Positions 50,647 through 63,043 are shown, numbered from the stretch's first letter. The stretch: DNA of 64,000 nt from Halanaerobiaceae bacterium ANBcell28 (GCA_037623315.1 JBBJJH010000015.1:32240-96239), one strand, 5' to 3'. The notes: generated by a model from the letters alone, not told the origin. Numbers and translations: made by a program.

Positions 50647-52845
50647 ATGTCGAAAAGGAATATAATTGAAGGATTAAATCCACAGCAAAAAGAAGCTGTT
50701 CAACATTTAGAAGGTCCATTATTGGTTTTGGCTGGTGCTGGCAGTGGAAAGACCAGAGTTTTGACTAGAAGAATAGCCTATATGATAGAAAACTACAATG
50801 TGAATCCATATAATATTCTAGCAGTTACTTTTACAAATAAAGCAGCTAGTGAAATGAAGGAAAGAGTTGCAGAATTACTTGGAGGTATTAAGGGCTCTGT
50901 TTGGGTTAGCACTTTTCATTCTTTTTGTGTCCGGGTTTTAAGAAAAGAGATAAAGAAATTATCTTATGATAGTAATTTTATAATATATGATACCAGTGAT
51001 CAGAGAAGTTTGATGAAGAATGTTCTAAAAGAGCTGAATTATGATATTAAGAAGACGAAGCCCAGAGCTGTTTTGGCTGAAATTAGTAAGGCAAAAAATG
51101 AGTTAATAACAGCAGAAGAATTTAGCCACAAAACAGGAGACTATTTTTTGGATATAGTAGCTAAAGCTTATGACTTATATCAAGAGAAATTAAAAGAAAA
51201 TAATGCCCTGGATTTTGATGATCTTATTATGAAAACAGTTGAACTTTTTCAAGAAAATGAACTTGTATTGGAATATTATCAGGATAGGTTTAAATATATA
51301 TCAATAGATGAGTATCAGGATGTAAATACTGCTCAATATGAATTGGTACAATTACTGGCTGACAAGTATAATAATCTTTGTGTTGTTGGTGATCCTGATC
51401 AGGGTATATATGGTTTTAGAGGTGCAGACATTAGAAATATCCTTAATTTTGAGAATGATTACCCAGAGGCTAAAATTATAAAACTGGAACAAAATTATCG
51501 TTCTAAGGAGAAAATTTTACAGGCTGCTGATAGTGTTATTTCAAATAATTTGTCCCGGAAAGATAAGAGATTGTGGACAGATCAAGGACAGGGTAAAGAT
51601 TTGAATTATTATCAGGCATATGATGATAAGGATGAGGCTAATTATGTTGCTGAAAAGATTAATAATAAGTTAGAAGACGCTTATAAGTATAAAGATATTG
51701 CTATTTTATATCGTACTAATGCACAGTCGCGCTCTCTGGAGGAAGCTTTAGTAAAGTATGCAATTCCTTATCAAATTGTTGGTGGGGTTAGATTCTATGA
51801 TCGCATGGAAATTAAAGATATCATTGCATACTTGAGATTAATTTATAATAATAATGATGATATAAGTTTTTTACGAATTGTAAATAAACCACGACGTGGA
51901 ATTGGTGCAGGTACCTTGGCTAAGCTAGAAGATTTTACACAAAGTAGAATGATATCCTTATACGAAGGGGCTTTAAGGGCTAAAGAGATATCCACCTTAA
52001 GTGCTTCTTATCAAAATAAGTTATTAGCTTTTGCTTCTATGATGGAAGAATTTAAAGTAGCAAGTCAAGATTTGTCAATTGATATTTTGACACAGAAAGT
52101 AATAGAAGAAACAGCTTATAGAGATGATTTGCTTTCTGAAGGTACAATACAGGCACAAAGTCGTTTAGAAAATATAGAAGAACTCTTTTCTGTAATGCAG
52201 GAATTCAATGAGGCGGATGGGGAGAGTTCTCTGGCTGCTTTTCTAGAAGAGGTTTCTTTGATTTCCGATGTAGATACTATGAATGATTCCGCAGATTATA
52301 TTACCTTAATGACCTTCCATTCGGCTAAGGGATTGGAATACCCTGTGGTTTTCATGGTCGGTATGGAAGAAGGTATTTTCCCACATGCAAATTCCATGTT
52401 TATGCCAGAAGAGCTTGAAGAGGAAAGAAGGTTATGCTATGTAGGTATTACCAGGGCTATGGAGGAATTGTATCTAACAAGTGCTAAGGAAAGAATGCGT
52501 TTTGGTGAATGGCAGCAGAACCCTCCTTCGCAGTTTTTAGATGAGATACCGAATGAACTGATTAGTGCTTACAATGATCAATTAAGTATTGATGAAGAAA
52601 ATGATGAATTTGAGAAAGCCTTATCTTTCTTAGATGAAGATGAAGACTTAAAGGATAAAGGTAAAGTATCCACTAAAGAAGAAGAGTATGATTATAAGGT
52701 TGGTGAAAAGGTTTATCATCCAAAATGGGGAATTGGTACTGTTCTTGCTCTTGAAAATGAAGGAGGCATGAAAATAAAGATAAAATTCTCTAAAGGTAAA
52801 GCTAAGACATTAATGGCAGCATATGCTCCAATTAAAAAAGCTTAA
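50647..52845 (+). CDS. pcrA: ATP-dependent DNA helicase PcrA (UvrD/Rep family)
   Basis: 732 residues from ATG 50647, 8 nt after AAGGAG. SF1A motifs in order: LNPQQKEAV, Walker A LAGAGSGKTRVLTRRI, VTFTNKAASEMKERV, DEYQDVNTAQYELV (motif II), VVGDPDQGIYGFRGAD (III), LEQNYRS (IV), LMTFHSAKGLEYPVVF (V) and RLCYVGITRAMEEL (VI). The C-terminal YKVGEKVYHPKWGIGTVL is the PcrA Tudor-like RNA polymerase-binding domain. A 3'-5' helicase of repair and replication restart. Confidence 0.96.
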   Translation: MSKRNIIEGLNPQQKEAVQHLEGPLLVLAGAGSGKTRVLTRRIAYMIENYNVNPYNILAVTFTNKAASEMKERVAELLGGIKGSVWVSTFHSFCVRVLRKEIKKLSYDSNFIIYDTSDQRSLMKNVLKELNYDIKKTKPRAVLAEISKAKNELITAEEFSHKTGDYFLDIVAKAYDLYQEKLKENNALDFDDLIMKTVELFQENELVLEYYQDRFKYISIDEYQDVNTAQYELVQLLADKYNNLCVVGDPDQGIYGFRGADIRNILNFENDYPEAKIIKLEQNYRSKEKILQAADSVISNNLSRKDKRLWTDQGQGKDLNYYQAYDDKDEANYVAEKINNKLEDAYKYKDIAILYRTNAQSRSLEEALVKYAIPYQIVGGVRFYDRMEIKDIIAYLRLIYNNNDDISFLRIVNKPRRGIGAGTLAKLEDFTQSRMISLYEGALRAKEISTLSASYQNKLLAFASMMEEFKVASQDLSIDILTQKVIEETAYRDDLLSEGTIQAQSRLENIEELFSVMQEFNEADGESSLAAFLEEVSLISDVDTMNDSADYITLMTFHSAKGLEYPVVFMVGMEEGIFPHANSMFMPEELEEERRLCYVGITRAMEELYLTSAKERMRFGEWQQNPPSQFLDEIPNELISAYNDQLSIDEENDEFEKALSFLDEDEDLKDKGKVSTKEEEYDYKVGEKVYHPKWGIGTVLALENEGGMKIKIKFSKGKAKTLMAAYAPIKKA

Positions 52846-52895
52846 TTGGAGACTCTGCTTTTAAATATATTATTAAGAAAAAAAGGGGTGGTTTT

Positions 52896-53693
52896 ATGAG
52901 GTTAAAGTTTTTGCTAATTTTATTAGTTCTTTTAACTATCTCAATTATACTCAGTGGCTGTCACTCTACATATCAAGAAGAACGTTACTTTAGTGAGAAT
53001 TTTAGGCATGGTATGACATTAGAAATTAGCAATGACATTGGAAATGTCGAGATTAGAAATTGGGAGAGTAATAGGATTAGTGTAGTTGCAAATATTACAG
53101 GTTATGCTTCTTCAATAGAGGAAGCAAGGCGATTTGTTGATTCAACCCAGATACGGAGAACTTGGCATGGTAGTAGACTGCATATTAACTCTGTAACACA
53201 GGGTGAAACAATTACATCAGGTTCTAAAGTCGATTATGTAATAACAATACCTAGAGATTTTAATGCAGATATAAATACTACAACAGGTGATATTAGAATT
53301 GAAGAAATCCGTGGTAATGTTAATTTAAAGACAAGTACAGGCGATATTCGTATTAGATCATTAATAGGTGATATTTTTAGTCGTACCAGTACAGGTAATA
53401 TAAGAATTAATGAATTTGAGGGAGAAATGGATATTGAAACAAGTACAGGTAATATAAATGTATCTCTTTTTAATCAACGTTATACTCAAAATAACATTAG
53501 GACATCTACAGGTGATATAGAACTTGTGTTTTTTAGCGACCCATCTGCTTTCTTTGATTTAAAAGTTAGTACAGGAGATATATACTATTTTGGCACTTAT
53601 TATGATGATGACATTCAAGCTGGGAGACGTAGTTCGTCTACAAAATATAATATACGTACAAGTACTGGCGATATTTTCTTGAGCCATAGATAG
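52896..53693 (+). CDS. Lipoprotein with DUF4097-like TSTGDI repeats
   Basis: 265 residues. Signal peptide with lipobox LSGC (Cys22). From about residue 110 the chain contains seven copies of T/V-S/T-T-G-D/N-I followed by a beta-strand, at about 18-28-residue steps (TTTGDIRI, TSTGDIRI, TSTGNIRI, TSTGNINV, TSTGDIEL, VSTGDIYY, TSTGDIFL): a right-handed beta-helix-like solenoid of the DUF4097 kind. Function unknown; an envelope structural or stress role is possible. GGGGTGG before ATG; separate from pcrA by 50 nt. Confidence 0.8.
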   Translation: MRLKFLLILLVLLTISIILSGCHSTYQEERYFSENFRHGMTLEISNDIGNVEIRNWESNRISVVANITGYASSIEEARRFVDSTQIRRTWHGSRLHINSVTQGETITSGSKVDYVITIPRDFNADINTTTGDIRIEEIRGNVNLKTSTGDIRIRSLIGDIFSRTSTGNIRINEFEGEMDIETSTGNINVSLFNQRYTQNNIRTSTGDIELVFFSDPSAFFDLKVSTGDIYYFGTYYDDDIQAGRRSSSTKYNIRTSTGDIFLSHR

Positions 53694-53730
53694 TCTGCAG
53701 TTATAGAGTAGAAGGTGTTCAATTTAATCA

Positions 53731-53771
53731 AAAAGTCCTTTATGGCTTGAAAAATCCTTAAAGGACTTTTT
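53731..53771 (+). terminator. Terminator after the DUF4097-like gene
   Basis: AAAAGTCCTTTA / TAAAGGACTTTT, 16-nt loop, T-run. Confidence 0.88.
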
Positions 53772-53851
53772 GCATTTATTCTGATATTTTTGTATACATG
53801 TATTAATTTCTTGCTTTTGCTAGTATCTTTCCTAAATTTACTATTATCAAT

Positions 53852-53880
53852 TTGACTTTAAATTCAATTAAAAGTATAAT
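53852..53880 (+). promoter_or_regulatory. Promoter of ligA-gatCAB
   Basis: TTGACT at 53852-53857 and TATAAT at 53875-53880, spacer 17. It leaves about 155 nt of AT-rich leader before ligA without obvious structure. Confidence 0.78.
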
Positions 53881-53946
53881 TATTTGTATGGAATAAAAAG
53901 AACTTATTTATTTTTAAACAAGATTTTAATTACATAATAGTTATAG

Positions 53947-56043
<2,097 letters not shown>

Positions 56044-56087
56044 TTTTTTAAATATAATTTTATATAAAATGAGGGGTGAAATTTATA

Positions 56088-56378
56088 ATGGTAGCTAAAG
56101 AAGATATTAAGTATATTGCAAATCTATCCAGTCTGAAAATTGATGATGAGGATATAGATACTTTTACTAAACAAATATCTGATATTCTAAATTACTTTGA
56201 AAAATTAAGTGAACTGGATACCGATAAAGTAATTCCTACTGCATATACTGTACCGATGAAAAATGTCTTGCGTGAGGATAAAGTTACGTCTTCAATGGAT
56301 AGAGATGAAGTTCTTAAAAATGCTCCAGATAAAAAAGCCGGGCAGTTTAGAGTGCCTAGGATTATGTCAGATGAATAA
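56088..56378 (+). CDS. gatC: Asp-tRNA(Asn)/Glu-tRNA(Gln) amidotransferase subunit C
   Basis: 96 residues from ATG 56088 with GAGGGGTGA upstream. IKYIANLSSLKIDDEDIDTF, then ILNYFEKLSELDTDKVIPT, LREDKVTSS and APDKKAGQFRVPRIM are typical. A small subunit that clamps GatA and GatB together. Confidence 0.95.
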   Translation: MVAKEDIKYIANLSSLKIDDEDIDTFTKQISDILNYFEKLSELDTDKVIPTAYTVPMKNVLREDKVTSSMDRDEVLKNAPDKKAGQFRVPRIMSDE

Positions 56379-56409
56379 ATTTAAATGAAATTAAAGGGGG
56401 TAGAATAAA

Positions 56410-57855
56410 TTGGAATTGTGTGATTTAACTATTCATGAATTAAGAGATATGCTAGTAAGTAAAGAGATTAATGTATCAGAGTTATTAGATAGTTTTTATA
56501 AACGTATAGATAATTGTGAAGATAAAGTTAAGGCTTACGTTACTGTAACTGAGGAAGAAGCTAGAGAAAGAGCTAAAGAGAACTTGCCAGGAGTTCTGGC
56601 CGGGATACCTCTGGCTATTAAGGACAATATTAGCACTAAAGGAATTAGAACTACTTGTTCTTCAAAGATACTTGAGAACTATGTACCACCTTTTAATGCT
56701 ACTGTAATTGATAAGCTGAATAAAGCAGGTGCCATTACTACTGGAAAAACAAATATGGACGAGTTTGCGATGGGTTCTTCTACTGAAAATTCTGGGTTTT
56801 TTACCAGTCGTAATCCCTGGAATCTTGATCATGCACCTGGAGGTTCCAGTGGTGGTTCAGCAGCAGCCGTAGCTGCAGGAGAAGCAGCAGGTGCTCTTGG
56901 TTCTGATACTGGTGGTTCAATTCGACAACCAGCTGCATACTGTGGTGTTGTTGGACTAAAACCTACTTATGGTAATGTTTCTCGTTATGGTTTGATTGCC
57001 TATGCTTCATCACTGGATCAGATAGGTCCTATTACAAAAGATGTTGAAGATTCAGCCATATTAATGAATATTATAGCAGGCCATGACTCTAAAGATTCTA
57101 CATCTGTAAAAATGGAAAAGGAAGATTATACTTCCTTTTTAAAAGAGGATGTATCAGAGATGAAAATAGCTATACCTAAAGAGTATTTTGCTATGGAATT
57201 TAATCAAGAGGTTAAAGATAGCGTTCTTGCTGCAGTTAAGAAATTGGAAGAAGCAGGAGCCACAGTGGAAGAAGTTAGTATTCCCAGTGTTGAATATGCT
57301 TTAGCTGCATATTACATAATTGCACCAGCTGAGGCCAGTTCTAATCTTGCCAGATATGATGGTGTTCGTTATGGTTATAGAAGTAAGGAAATTAATGACT
57401 TGAAAGATATGTTTACTAACACAAGAAATCAAGGTTTTGGTGATGAGGTTAAAAGACGTATCATGATTGGAACATATGCTTTGAGTTCAGGTTATTATGA
57501 CGCGTATTATCTCAAGGCTCAGAAGGTAAGGACTTTGATAAAAGAAGATTTCGATAAATTATACAATGATTATGATTTAATTATCTCACCGACTACACCT
57601 ACAACTGCATTTAAATTAGGTTCTATGACTGACCCATTAGAAATGTATCAAATGGATGTCTTTACAGTACCTGTTAATATTGCTGGAATACCAGCTATCT
57701 CAGTACCTTGTGGTTTTGATAGTAACAATTTACCAATTGGTATTCAGATTATGGGTCCTCATTTTGGAGAGGGTAAGATATTACAGACTGCTTATACCTT
57801 AGAAAAAATACTTAATATTAATAATAAAAGACCTAAAGTGGAGGTGTCTTCATGA
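56410..57855 (+). CDS. gatA: Asp-tRNA(Asn)/Glu-tRNA(Gln) amidotransferase subunit A
   Basis: 481 residues from TTG with AAAGGGGG upstream. Amidase-signature catalytic triad: Lys in [10 protein letters not shown], cis-Ser in [17 protein letters not shown], and nucleophile Ser in [12 protein letters not shown]. Liberates ammonia from glutamine for GatB. Its TGA overlaps the ATG of gatB. Confidence 0.97.
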   Translation: MELCDLTIHELRDMLVSKEINVSELLDSFYKRIDNCEDKVKAYVTVTEEEARERAKENLPGVLAGIPLAIKDNISTKGIRTTCSSKILENYVPPFNATVIDKLNKAGAITTGKTNMDEFAMGSSTENSGFFTSRNPWNLDHAPGGSSGGSAAAVAAGEAAGALGSDTGGSIRQPAAYCGVVGLKPTYGNVSRYGLIAYASSLDQIGPITKDVEDSAILMNIIAGHDSKDSTSVKMEKEDYTSFLKEDVSEMKIAIPKEYFAMEFNQEVKDSVLAAVKKLEEAGATVEEVSIPSVEYALAAYYIIAPAEASSNLARYDGVRYGYRSKEINDLKDMFTNTRNQGFGDEVKRRIMIGTYALSSGYYDAYYLKAQKVRTLIKEDFDKLYNDYDLIISPTTPTTAFKLGSMTDPLEMYQMDVFTVPVNIAGIPAISVPCGFDSNNLPIGIQIMGPHFGEGKILQTAYTLEKILNINNKRPKVEVSS

Positions 57856-59291
57856 CCACTAAATATGAAACAGTAATAGGATTGGAAGTTCATGCTCAAT
57901 TGGCTACAGATTCAAAAATATTTTGTAATTGTAGTACAGAGTTTGGTGCAGATCCGAATATGCATACCTGTCCTGTATGTCTTGGCTTACCAGGAACATT
58001 GCCTGTATTAAACAAAAAAGTTGTTGATTATGCAATAATGGCTGGACTAGCAACTAATTGTACTATTGCAAATTATAGTAAATTTGATAGAAAAAATTAC
58101 TTTTATCCAGATTTGCCAAAAGCCTATCAGATTTCTCAATTTGATCTGCCTATTTGTAGAGAGGGATATATTGAGGTTGAATTAGAGGATGGTATAAAAA
58201 AGATTGGTATTACCAGGATTCATATGGAAGAAGATGCTGGGAAATTAATCCATGAAGGGAGTATTGATAAATCCAGTGGAAGTCTTGTTGATTACAATAG
58301 AACTGGAGTGCCATTAATTGAAATCGTTAGTGAGCCAGATATGCGAACTCCTGCTGAAGCCAGACAGTATTTGACACAATTAAAAAAGATTTTAGAATAT
58401 ATAGCAGTTTCAGATTGTAATATGGATGAAGGTTCACTGCGTTGTGATGCCAATGTGTCCATTAGACCTGAAGGACAAAAGGAATTTGGTACCCGGGCAG
58501 AGTTGAAAAATATGAACTCTTTTAAGGCTGTAGAAAAGGCTATAGAATATGAAGTTGAACGACAAAAAGAAGTGATAGAAAAAGGTGGACAGGTAGTTCA
58601 AGAAACAAGAACTTGGGATGATAGTCTGAATAAAACTATTTCAATGAGGGGTAAGGAGCAGGCTCATGATTACCGTTATTTCCCGGAGCCAGATTTAGTT
58701 CCCCTGGAAATTGATAGTGAATGGGTAGAGAGTTTAAAAAATCAGCTACCAGAATTACCAAAAGAAAAGAAAGAGAGATTTGTTGAAGAATATGGCATAC
58801 CTGAATATGATGCAGGAGTATTAACTGATTCTTTGGCACTAGCATCTTTCTTTGAAGAATGTGTTGAATCTTATGATAATGCTAAGGCAGTTAGTAACTG
58901 GATTATGGGAGACTTCTTGAGATTAGTAAAAGAGGAGAACCTGGAAATAGAAGAAGTTAAGATTACAGGAGCTTTGTTGGCTAAAATGCTACAACTAATG
59001 GACAAAGGTGTAATTAGTAGCAAAATAGCGAAAACTATTTTTGAAGAAATGTTCAAAACAGGAAAAGATCCGGAAAAAATCGTAGAAGAAAAAGGTCTAA
59101 AACAGATCAGTGATGAAGGTAAACTGGAAGAGATAGTAGAGAAAATATTGGCTGATAATCCGGATGCTGTTGAAGATATTAGAAATGGAAAAGATAGAGC
59201 GATTGGCTTCCTAGTTGGTCAGGTCATGAAAGAAACTAGAGGGAAAGCAAACCCTGGAATGGTGAATAAATTAATTAAATCTAAAGTATAG
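57852..59291 (+). CDS. gatB: Asp-tRNA(Asn)/Glu-tRNA(Gln) amidotransferase subunit B
   Basis: 479 residues, ATGA overlap with gat[70 protein letters not shown] and the tRNA-binding YqeY-like tail ([15 protein letters not shown]). Phosphorylates Glu/Asp on misacylated tRNA and amidates it; suggests the cell lacks GlnRS and perhaps AsnRS. Confidence 0.97.
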   Translation: MTTKYETVIGLEVHAQLATDSKIFCNCSTEFGADPNMHTCPVCLGLPGTLPVLNKKVVDYAIMAGLATNCTIANYSKFDRKNYFYPDLPKAYQISQFDLPICREGYIEVELEDGIKKIGITRIHMEEDAGKLIHEGSIDKSSGSLVDYNRTGVPLIEIVSEPDMRTPAEARQYLTQLKKILEYIAVSDCNMDEGSLRCDANVSIRPEGQKEFGTRAELKNMNSFKAVEKAIEYEVERQKEVIEKGGQVVQETRTWDDSLNKTISMRGKEQAHDYRYFPEPDLVPLEIDSEWVESLKNQLPELPKEKKERFVEEYGIPEYDAGVLTDSLALASFFEECVESYDNAKAVSNWIMGDFLRLVKEENLEIEEVKITGALLAKMLQLMDKGVISSKIAKTIFEEMFKTGKDPEKIVEEKGLKQISDEGKLEEIVEKILADNPDAVEDIRNGKDRAIGFLVGQVMKETRGKANPGMVNKLIKSKV

Positions 59292-59307
59292 TGAGCTCTT
59301 AATGCTT

Positions 59308-59350
59308 AAACCTCTTTATTTATGTAAATAATATAAATAAGGAGGTTTTT
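59308..59350 (+). terminator. Terminator whose right arm carries the next gene's ribosome site
   Basis: 16-bp stem AAACCTCTTTATTTAT / ATAAATAAGGAGGTTT (one wobble), 9-nt loop, T's. The AAGGAGG in the right arm is the Shine-Dalgarno sequence of the gene starting at 59354. Confidence 0.85.
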
Positions 59351-59353
59351 CTT

Positions 59354-59614
59354 ATGAAAAATAATACGACGGTAATGGCAGTTCTAATTGATAAAAGAAC
59401 TGATGCTGCACCAAAAGTGCAAGAAATTTTGACAAAACATGGTTGTATCATAGCATCAAGAATAGGTTTACATCAAACAGGAGAGTGTGCAGAAGAGGGA
59501 CTTATCATTCTTCACCTATTTGGAAGTGAAGAAGATAATAAAAAATTAGAAGATGAATTAAATTCTGTACATAGAGTTAAAGTTGAAAAAATGCTAGTAA
59601 AATTTGATGACTAA
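59354..59614 (+). CDS. Small ACT/ferredoxin-like-fold protein (TM1266-type)
   Basis: 86 residues. TTVMAVLIDKRTDAAPKVQE, then IIASRIGLHQTGECAEEGL and IILHLFGSEEDNKKLEDEL give a beta-alpha-beta-beta-alpha-beta pattern. This resembles the TM1266/NikR-C-like family that is sometimes linked to iron-only hydrogenases. The exact role is unknown. Its ribosome site is inside the gatB terminator hairpin. Confidence 0.7.
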   Translation: MKNNTTVMAVLIDKRTDAAPKVQEILTKHGCIIASRIGLHQTGECAEEGLIILHLFGSEEDNKKLEDELNSVHRVKVEKMLVKFDD

Positions 59615-59628
59615 GATATGAATTATTT

Positions 59629-59660
59629 AATCCCGGTCTATTTAAGTATAGACCGGGATT
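59629..59660. terminator. Bidirectional hairpin between convergent genes
   Basis: Perfect 13-bp arms AATCCCGGTCTAT / ATAGACCGGGATT with a TTAAGT loop (one overlapping base). T-tails are weak on both sides. Confidence 0.7.
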
Positions 59661-59680
59661 ATTATATGATATATATTTTT

Positions 59681-60640
59681 TTAGCTTTCAAGATTTTCAT
59701 CAGAATCATCATCTAACTGTTCTGTTTCTATTGGAGCTTTAGACTTATTTTCTAGTTTTTCTAAATCATGTTCATTTAAGTTGGAAGATTTGTAGAGCAA
59801 AGTTTTATAAATAATAGCAATAATACAATTTATCCATGGTGAAATTATAAACGTAGCAATAAACATTCCTAAGAAATCATAGAAACTCAAGATAGCTCCT
59901 GCCCCAAGATATCCTAATATAACATTTATAACGAAGGATAATAAAAATGGACATAATAGTACCAAAAATATTTTCCATTTATACCCGTTTGTTATTTTGC
60001 TTCCATAGTAAAGAGCATTGCTTGCTGAACAATTTTTATCAACAACCACATAAGTTGTAAGCATAAATTTTAGTATCCAGAATGCTGATATTATCATAAT
60101 TATTATCGGAAATAAGGATATAAGTATAGTAGAATTATAAAATAAATTTTCGATATGGTAATAGTTACTATTCACCCCATAGTGAGAATATTCATAAAGG
60201 GAATTGAATAAAGGATAGAAAATACTAGGAATCAAAATTACTAAAAATGGTATTAAAAACAGTAAACTTCCGGCATATATTAATATTGTTTTAAAATATT
60301 GACATAGCCAAACGTTCCAGAAGTTAGAAAAACCTTTAAACAAATCTAAAAAATTTGATTTTTCCCCATTAGCAATTTTTATATATATGTACCTGTATCC
60401 AGCAGTTAGTACAGGTATAATGAGAACAAATGCTAGAAAGAATAGGAAAATAAAAAAGCTAGTAATAAAAGGATTAAGTTCTAGATTTAAGCTTAAAAAA
60501 GATAAACCAAAGAATATAACACTTAAAAATATTGAAAATAGAATTAGAAGCAGGTGAATGATAAACAGTCTCCAAAAGTTCTTCTTAAAAAGAAGTGAGC
60601 CTTTTTTCAAAAAGTCTTTAGCTGAAATATAGTATAACAT
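59681..60640 (-). CDS. DUF975-like multi-pass membrane protein
   Basis: 319 residues with GGGAGGA before ATG. Six long hydrophobic segments; N-terminus ISAKDFLKKGSLLFKKNFW with aromatic-basic spacing, and the TTYVVVDKNCSASNAL / SKITNGYKWKIFLVLL block, as in DUF975/YciC-type proteins. The C-terminal 40 residues are acidic and polar (LDDDSDENLES). Function unknown. Confidence 0.65.
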   Translation of the reverse strand: MLYYISAKDFLKKGSLLFKKNFWRLFIIHLLLILFSIFLSVIFFGLSFLSLNLELNPFITSFFIFLFFLAFVLIIPVLTAGYRYIYIKIANGEKSNFLDLFKGFSNFWNVWLCQYFKTILIYAGSLLFLIPFLVILIPSIFYPLFNSLYEYSHYGVNSNYYHIENLFYNSTILISLFPIIIMIISAFWILKFMLTTYVVVDKNCSASNALYYGSKITNGYKWKIFLVLLCPFLLSFVINVILGYLGAGAILSFYDFLGMFIATFIISPWINCIIAIIYKTLLYKSSNLNEHDLEKLENKSKAPIETEQLDDDSDENLES

Positions 60641-60842
60641 TATTATCCTCCCTAATTAAAAATTTGTATTACTTAATATATATTTATCATGAATGATATA
60701 ATTACTAATTAAAATTTTTTTATACAAAATTATTTTCTATTATTTATTTAGCTTAAATTCTATCATGCTTGTCTTAATAATTAACACCTTATAGAATTTA
60801 TCTTAATAATAAGCTATAAAATAAGATAGAAAAATCTATAAC

Positions 60843-60896
60843 TTGACAAGTATATTTATCTATTATAATATAGGAATATAGTAATAAGATAAATAT
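60843..60896 (+). promoter_or_regulatory. Promoter and inverted repeat upstream of the ArsR-family gene
   Basis: TTGACA at 60843-60848 and TATAAT at 60864-60869 (spacer 15; TAATAT at 60866 gives 17). ATATTTATCT (60852-60861) and AGATAAATAT (60887-60896) are a perfect 10-bp inverted repeat flanking the -10, a likely autoregulatory operator. The remaining 200 bp back to 60641 are AT-rich with nothing recognisable. Confidence 0.65.
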
Positions 60897-60941
60897 TTCA
60901 CAAAGTATATATATTAAGCAAAATAGGGGTAGGTGTAATGT

Positions 60942-61232
60942 ATGGAGAATATAATTGAAGAAATATCATATGTGGAAGAAAAAACAAAAATACTTAAAGC
61001 ATTATCACATCCTATTAGGATGTGTATAGTTATGGGACTTTTAAAAAGAGAGGGTTGTAATGTAAGTAAGATGCAAAAGTGTCTTGAAATACCACAATCT
61101 ACTCTTTCTCAACATCTTATTAAACTAAAAGACTTGAAAATAATAAAAGGAGAAAGAGATGGTTTAAATATTAATTATTATGTTGTTAATGAAGATGCTA
61201 AAAATGTAATTAGGACACTTTTTCTTGCATAA
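60942..61232 (+). CDS. ArsR-family transcriptional repressor, possible persulfide sensor
   Basis: 96 residues, start ATG 60942 after AGGGGTAGGTG. Winged helix with KALSHPIRMCIVMGLL and recognition helix IPQSTLSQHLIKLKDLKIIKGERDG. Cys28, Cys39 and Cys47 are present; the metal-binding ELCVCDL-type motif of ArsR/SmtB is not. Next to a CoA-disulfide reductase-rhodanese gene, it may sense reactive sulfur like BigR/SqrR. That role is inferred from context. Confidence 0.85.
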   Translation: MENIIEEISYVEEKTKILKALSHPIRMCIVMGLLKREGCNVSKMQKCLEIPQSTLSQHLIKLKDLKIIKGERDGLNINYYVVNEDAKNVIRTLFLA

Positions 61233-61318
61233 AAATGAGCTATAATAAAAATAGTAGATAATATAAATCGTAAAAAGTTTAATATATTGTCTGGCATTAT
61301 TCAAAGGGGGCTCATTTT

Positions 61319-63043
61319 ATGAAAAAGAAAGTTATCATTGTTGGTGGTGTAGCTGGTGGAGCAAGTGCAGCAGCAAGGCTAAGAAGAATTAATGAAGAGA
61401 TAGAAATTGTTATATATGAAAAAGGTGAGTATATATCTTTTGCAAATTGTGGATTACCCTATTATATAGGTGAAATTATAGAAGAGCGAAGTAATCTTTT
61501 GGTACAGACACCAGCAAGTATGGAAGCGAGATTTAACTTAGATGTACGAGTAAACACTGAGGTTATTGAGATTAATAGAGAAAAGAAAGAAATTATAGCA
61601 AAGGATTTAAAAAGTAAAAATACTTATAAGGATAATTTTGACTATCTAATATTATCTCCAGGAGCTGAACCTTTTAAGCCATCATTAGAAGGAATAGATA
61701 ACGAGAATGTTTTCACATTAAGAAATATTCCTGATACTGATAAGATAAAGGCATATGTGGATCACGAGGAGCCAGAAAGAGCAGTGGTTGTTGGTGGTGG
61801 TTATATAGGACTGGAAATGGCACATAATCTTATTGAGAGAGGCATTCAAGTTTCAATTGTGGAAATGCTGGATCAGGTTTTAAATCCTTTAGATTATGAA
61901 ATGGCCAGTTTGGTCCATCATCATCTAAGAAAAAAGGGAGTTAATTTGTTTCTTGCAGATGGTTTGCAGGGCATCAAAGAATCAGAAGAAAGAACAGAAC
62001 TAATATTGCAAAGTGGAGAAAAAATTAGTACAGATTTAGTAATTCTGTCTATTGGAGTAAAACCTTCTGTGGAACTTGCTAATAAGGCTGGTTTAGAAAT
62101 CGGATCTTCAGGTGGTATTAAAGTTAACGATTACTTACAGACAACAGATGAAAATATATATGCTATAGGAGATGCAATTGAAGTAAAAGATTTAGTTAAT
62201 GGGAATGCAGCTTTAATGCCATTAGCTGGGCCAGCTAATAAGCAGGGAAGGATTGCCGCAAATAATATATGTGGTAAAAAAGAAAAATATATGTCGACTC
62301 AGGGAACAGCTATTGCTAAAGTATTTGATATGACAATTGCTACTACTGGGAATAATGAAAAAGAACTTAAGAAAAGTAATATTGAATATCAAGTATCTTA
62401 TACAAACTCAAATAACCATGCTTCATATTATCCAGGTGCTGAAAGTATGTGGATTAAATTAATTTTTTCTGATAATGGAAAGGTTTTAGGTGCACAAATA
62501 GTAGGATATGAAGGTGTAGATAAAAGAATAGATGTTTTGGCAACAGCTATTAGACATGGTTTAACAGTTTATGATTTGCAGGAATTAGAGTTAGCTTATG
62601 CTCCACCATATGGCTCTGCTAAAGATCCTGTAAATATGGCTGGATATGTTGCTGGCAATATTCTAGATTCTATAGTAGAGCTAATACATTGGGATAAAAT
62701 TGATGAATTATCCGAGGATGTTCTTTTCTTAGATGTTAGAGAAAAGATTGAAATTAAATTTGGTAAATTGAAAAACTCAATTAATATACCATTAAACCAG
62801 ATAAGAAATAATCTAAACAAACTTGACAAAAATAAAGAGATTGTTGTTTATTGTGCAGTGGGTTTAAGAGGATATATAGCCTATCGTATATTAAAAGCAA
62901 ATGGGTTTAAGAATGTCAAGAACCTAGCAGGTGGGTATTCCCTATATAGTTCGGTTAAAAATGATAAACAGGATGATTTAAATCTAGCTGACAATATTGA
63001 AATAAGTACAATTTCCAATCCAGAAGAGGCTAAAGGTCTATAA
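61319..63043 (+). CDS. CoA-disulfide/persulfide reductase fused to rhodanese domain
   Basis: 574 residues with AAAGGGGG before ATG. FAD site IIVGGVAGGASAAARLRR, active C44 in SFANCGLPYYIG, NAD(P)H site VVVGGGYIGLEMAHNL, IYAIGDAIEV, and the dimer domain to about 445. A C-terminal rhodanese (about 465-560) has LDVREKIEIKFG and C512 in VVYCAVGLRGY. This CoADR-RHD layout reduces CoA disulfide, CoA persulfide or polysulfide, with the rhodanese supplying sulfane sulfur. Lies 86 nt after the ArsR-family gene, probably one operon. Confidence 0.94.
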   Translation: MKKKVIIVGGVAGGASAAARLRRINEEIEIVIYEKGEYISFANCGLPYYIGEIIEERSNLLVQTPASMEARFNLDVRVNTEVIEINREKKEIIAKDLKSKNTYKDNFDYLILSPGAEPFKPSLEGIDNENVFTLRNIPDTDKIKAYVDHEEPERAVVVGGGYIGLEMAHNLIERGIQVSIVEMLDQVLNPLDYEMASLVHHHLRKKGVNLFLADGLQGIKESEERTELILQSGEKISTDLVILSIGVKPSVELANKAGLEIGSSGGIKVNDYLQTTDENIYAIGDAIEVKDLVNGNAALMPLAGPANKQGRIAANNICGKKEKYMSTQGTAIAKVFDMTIATTGNNEKELKKSNIEYQVSYTNSNNHASYYPGAESMWIKLIFSDNGKVLGAQIVGYEGVDKRIDVLATAIRHGLTVYDLQELELAYAPPYGSAKDPVNMAGYVAGNILDSIVELIHWDKIDELSEDVLFLDVREKIEIKFGKLKNSINIPLNQIRNNLNKLDKNKEIVVYCAVGLRGYIAYRILKANGFKNVKNLAGGYSLYSSVKNDKQDDLNLADNIEISTISNPEEAKGL

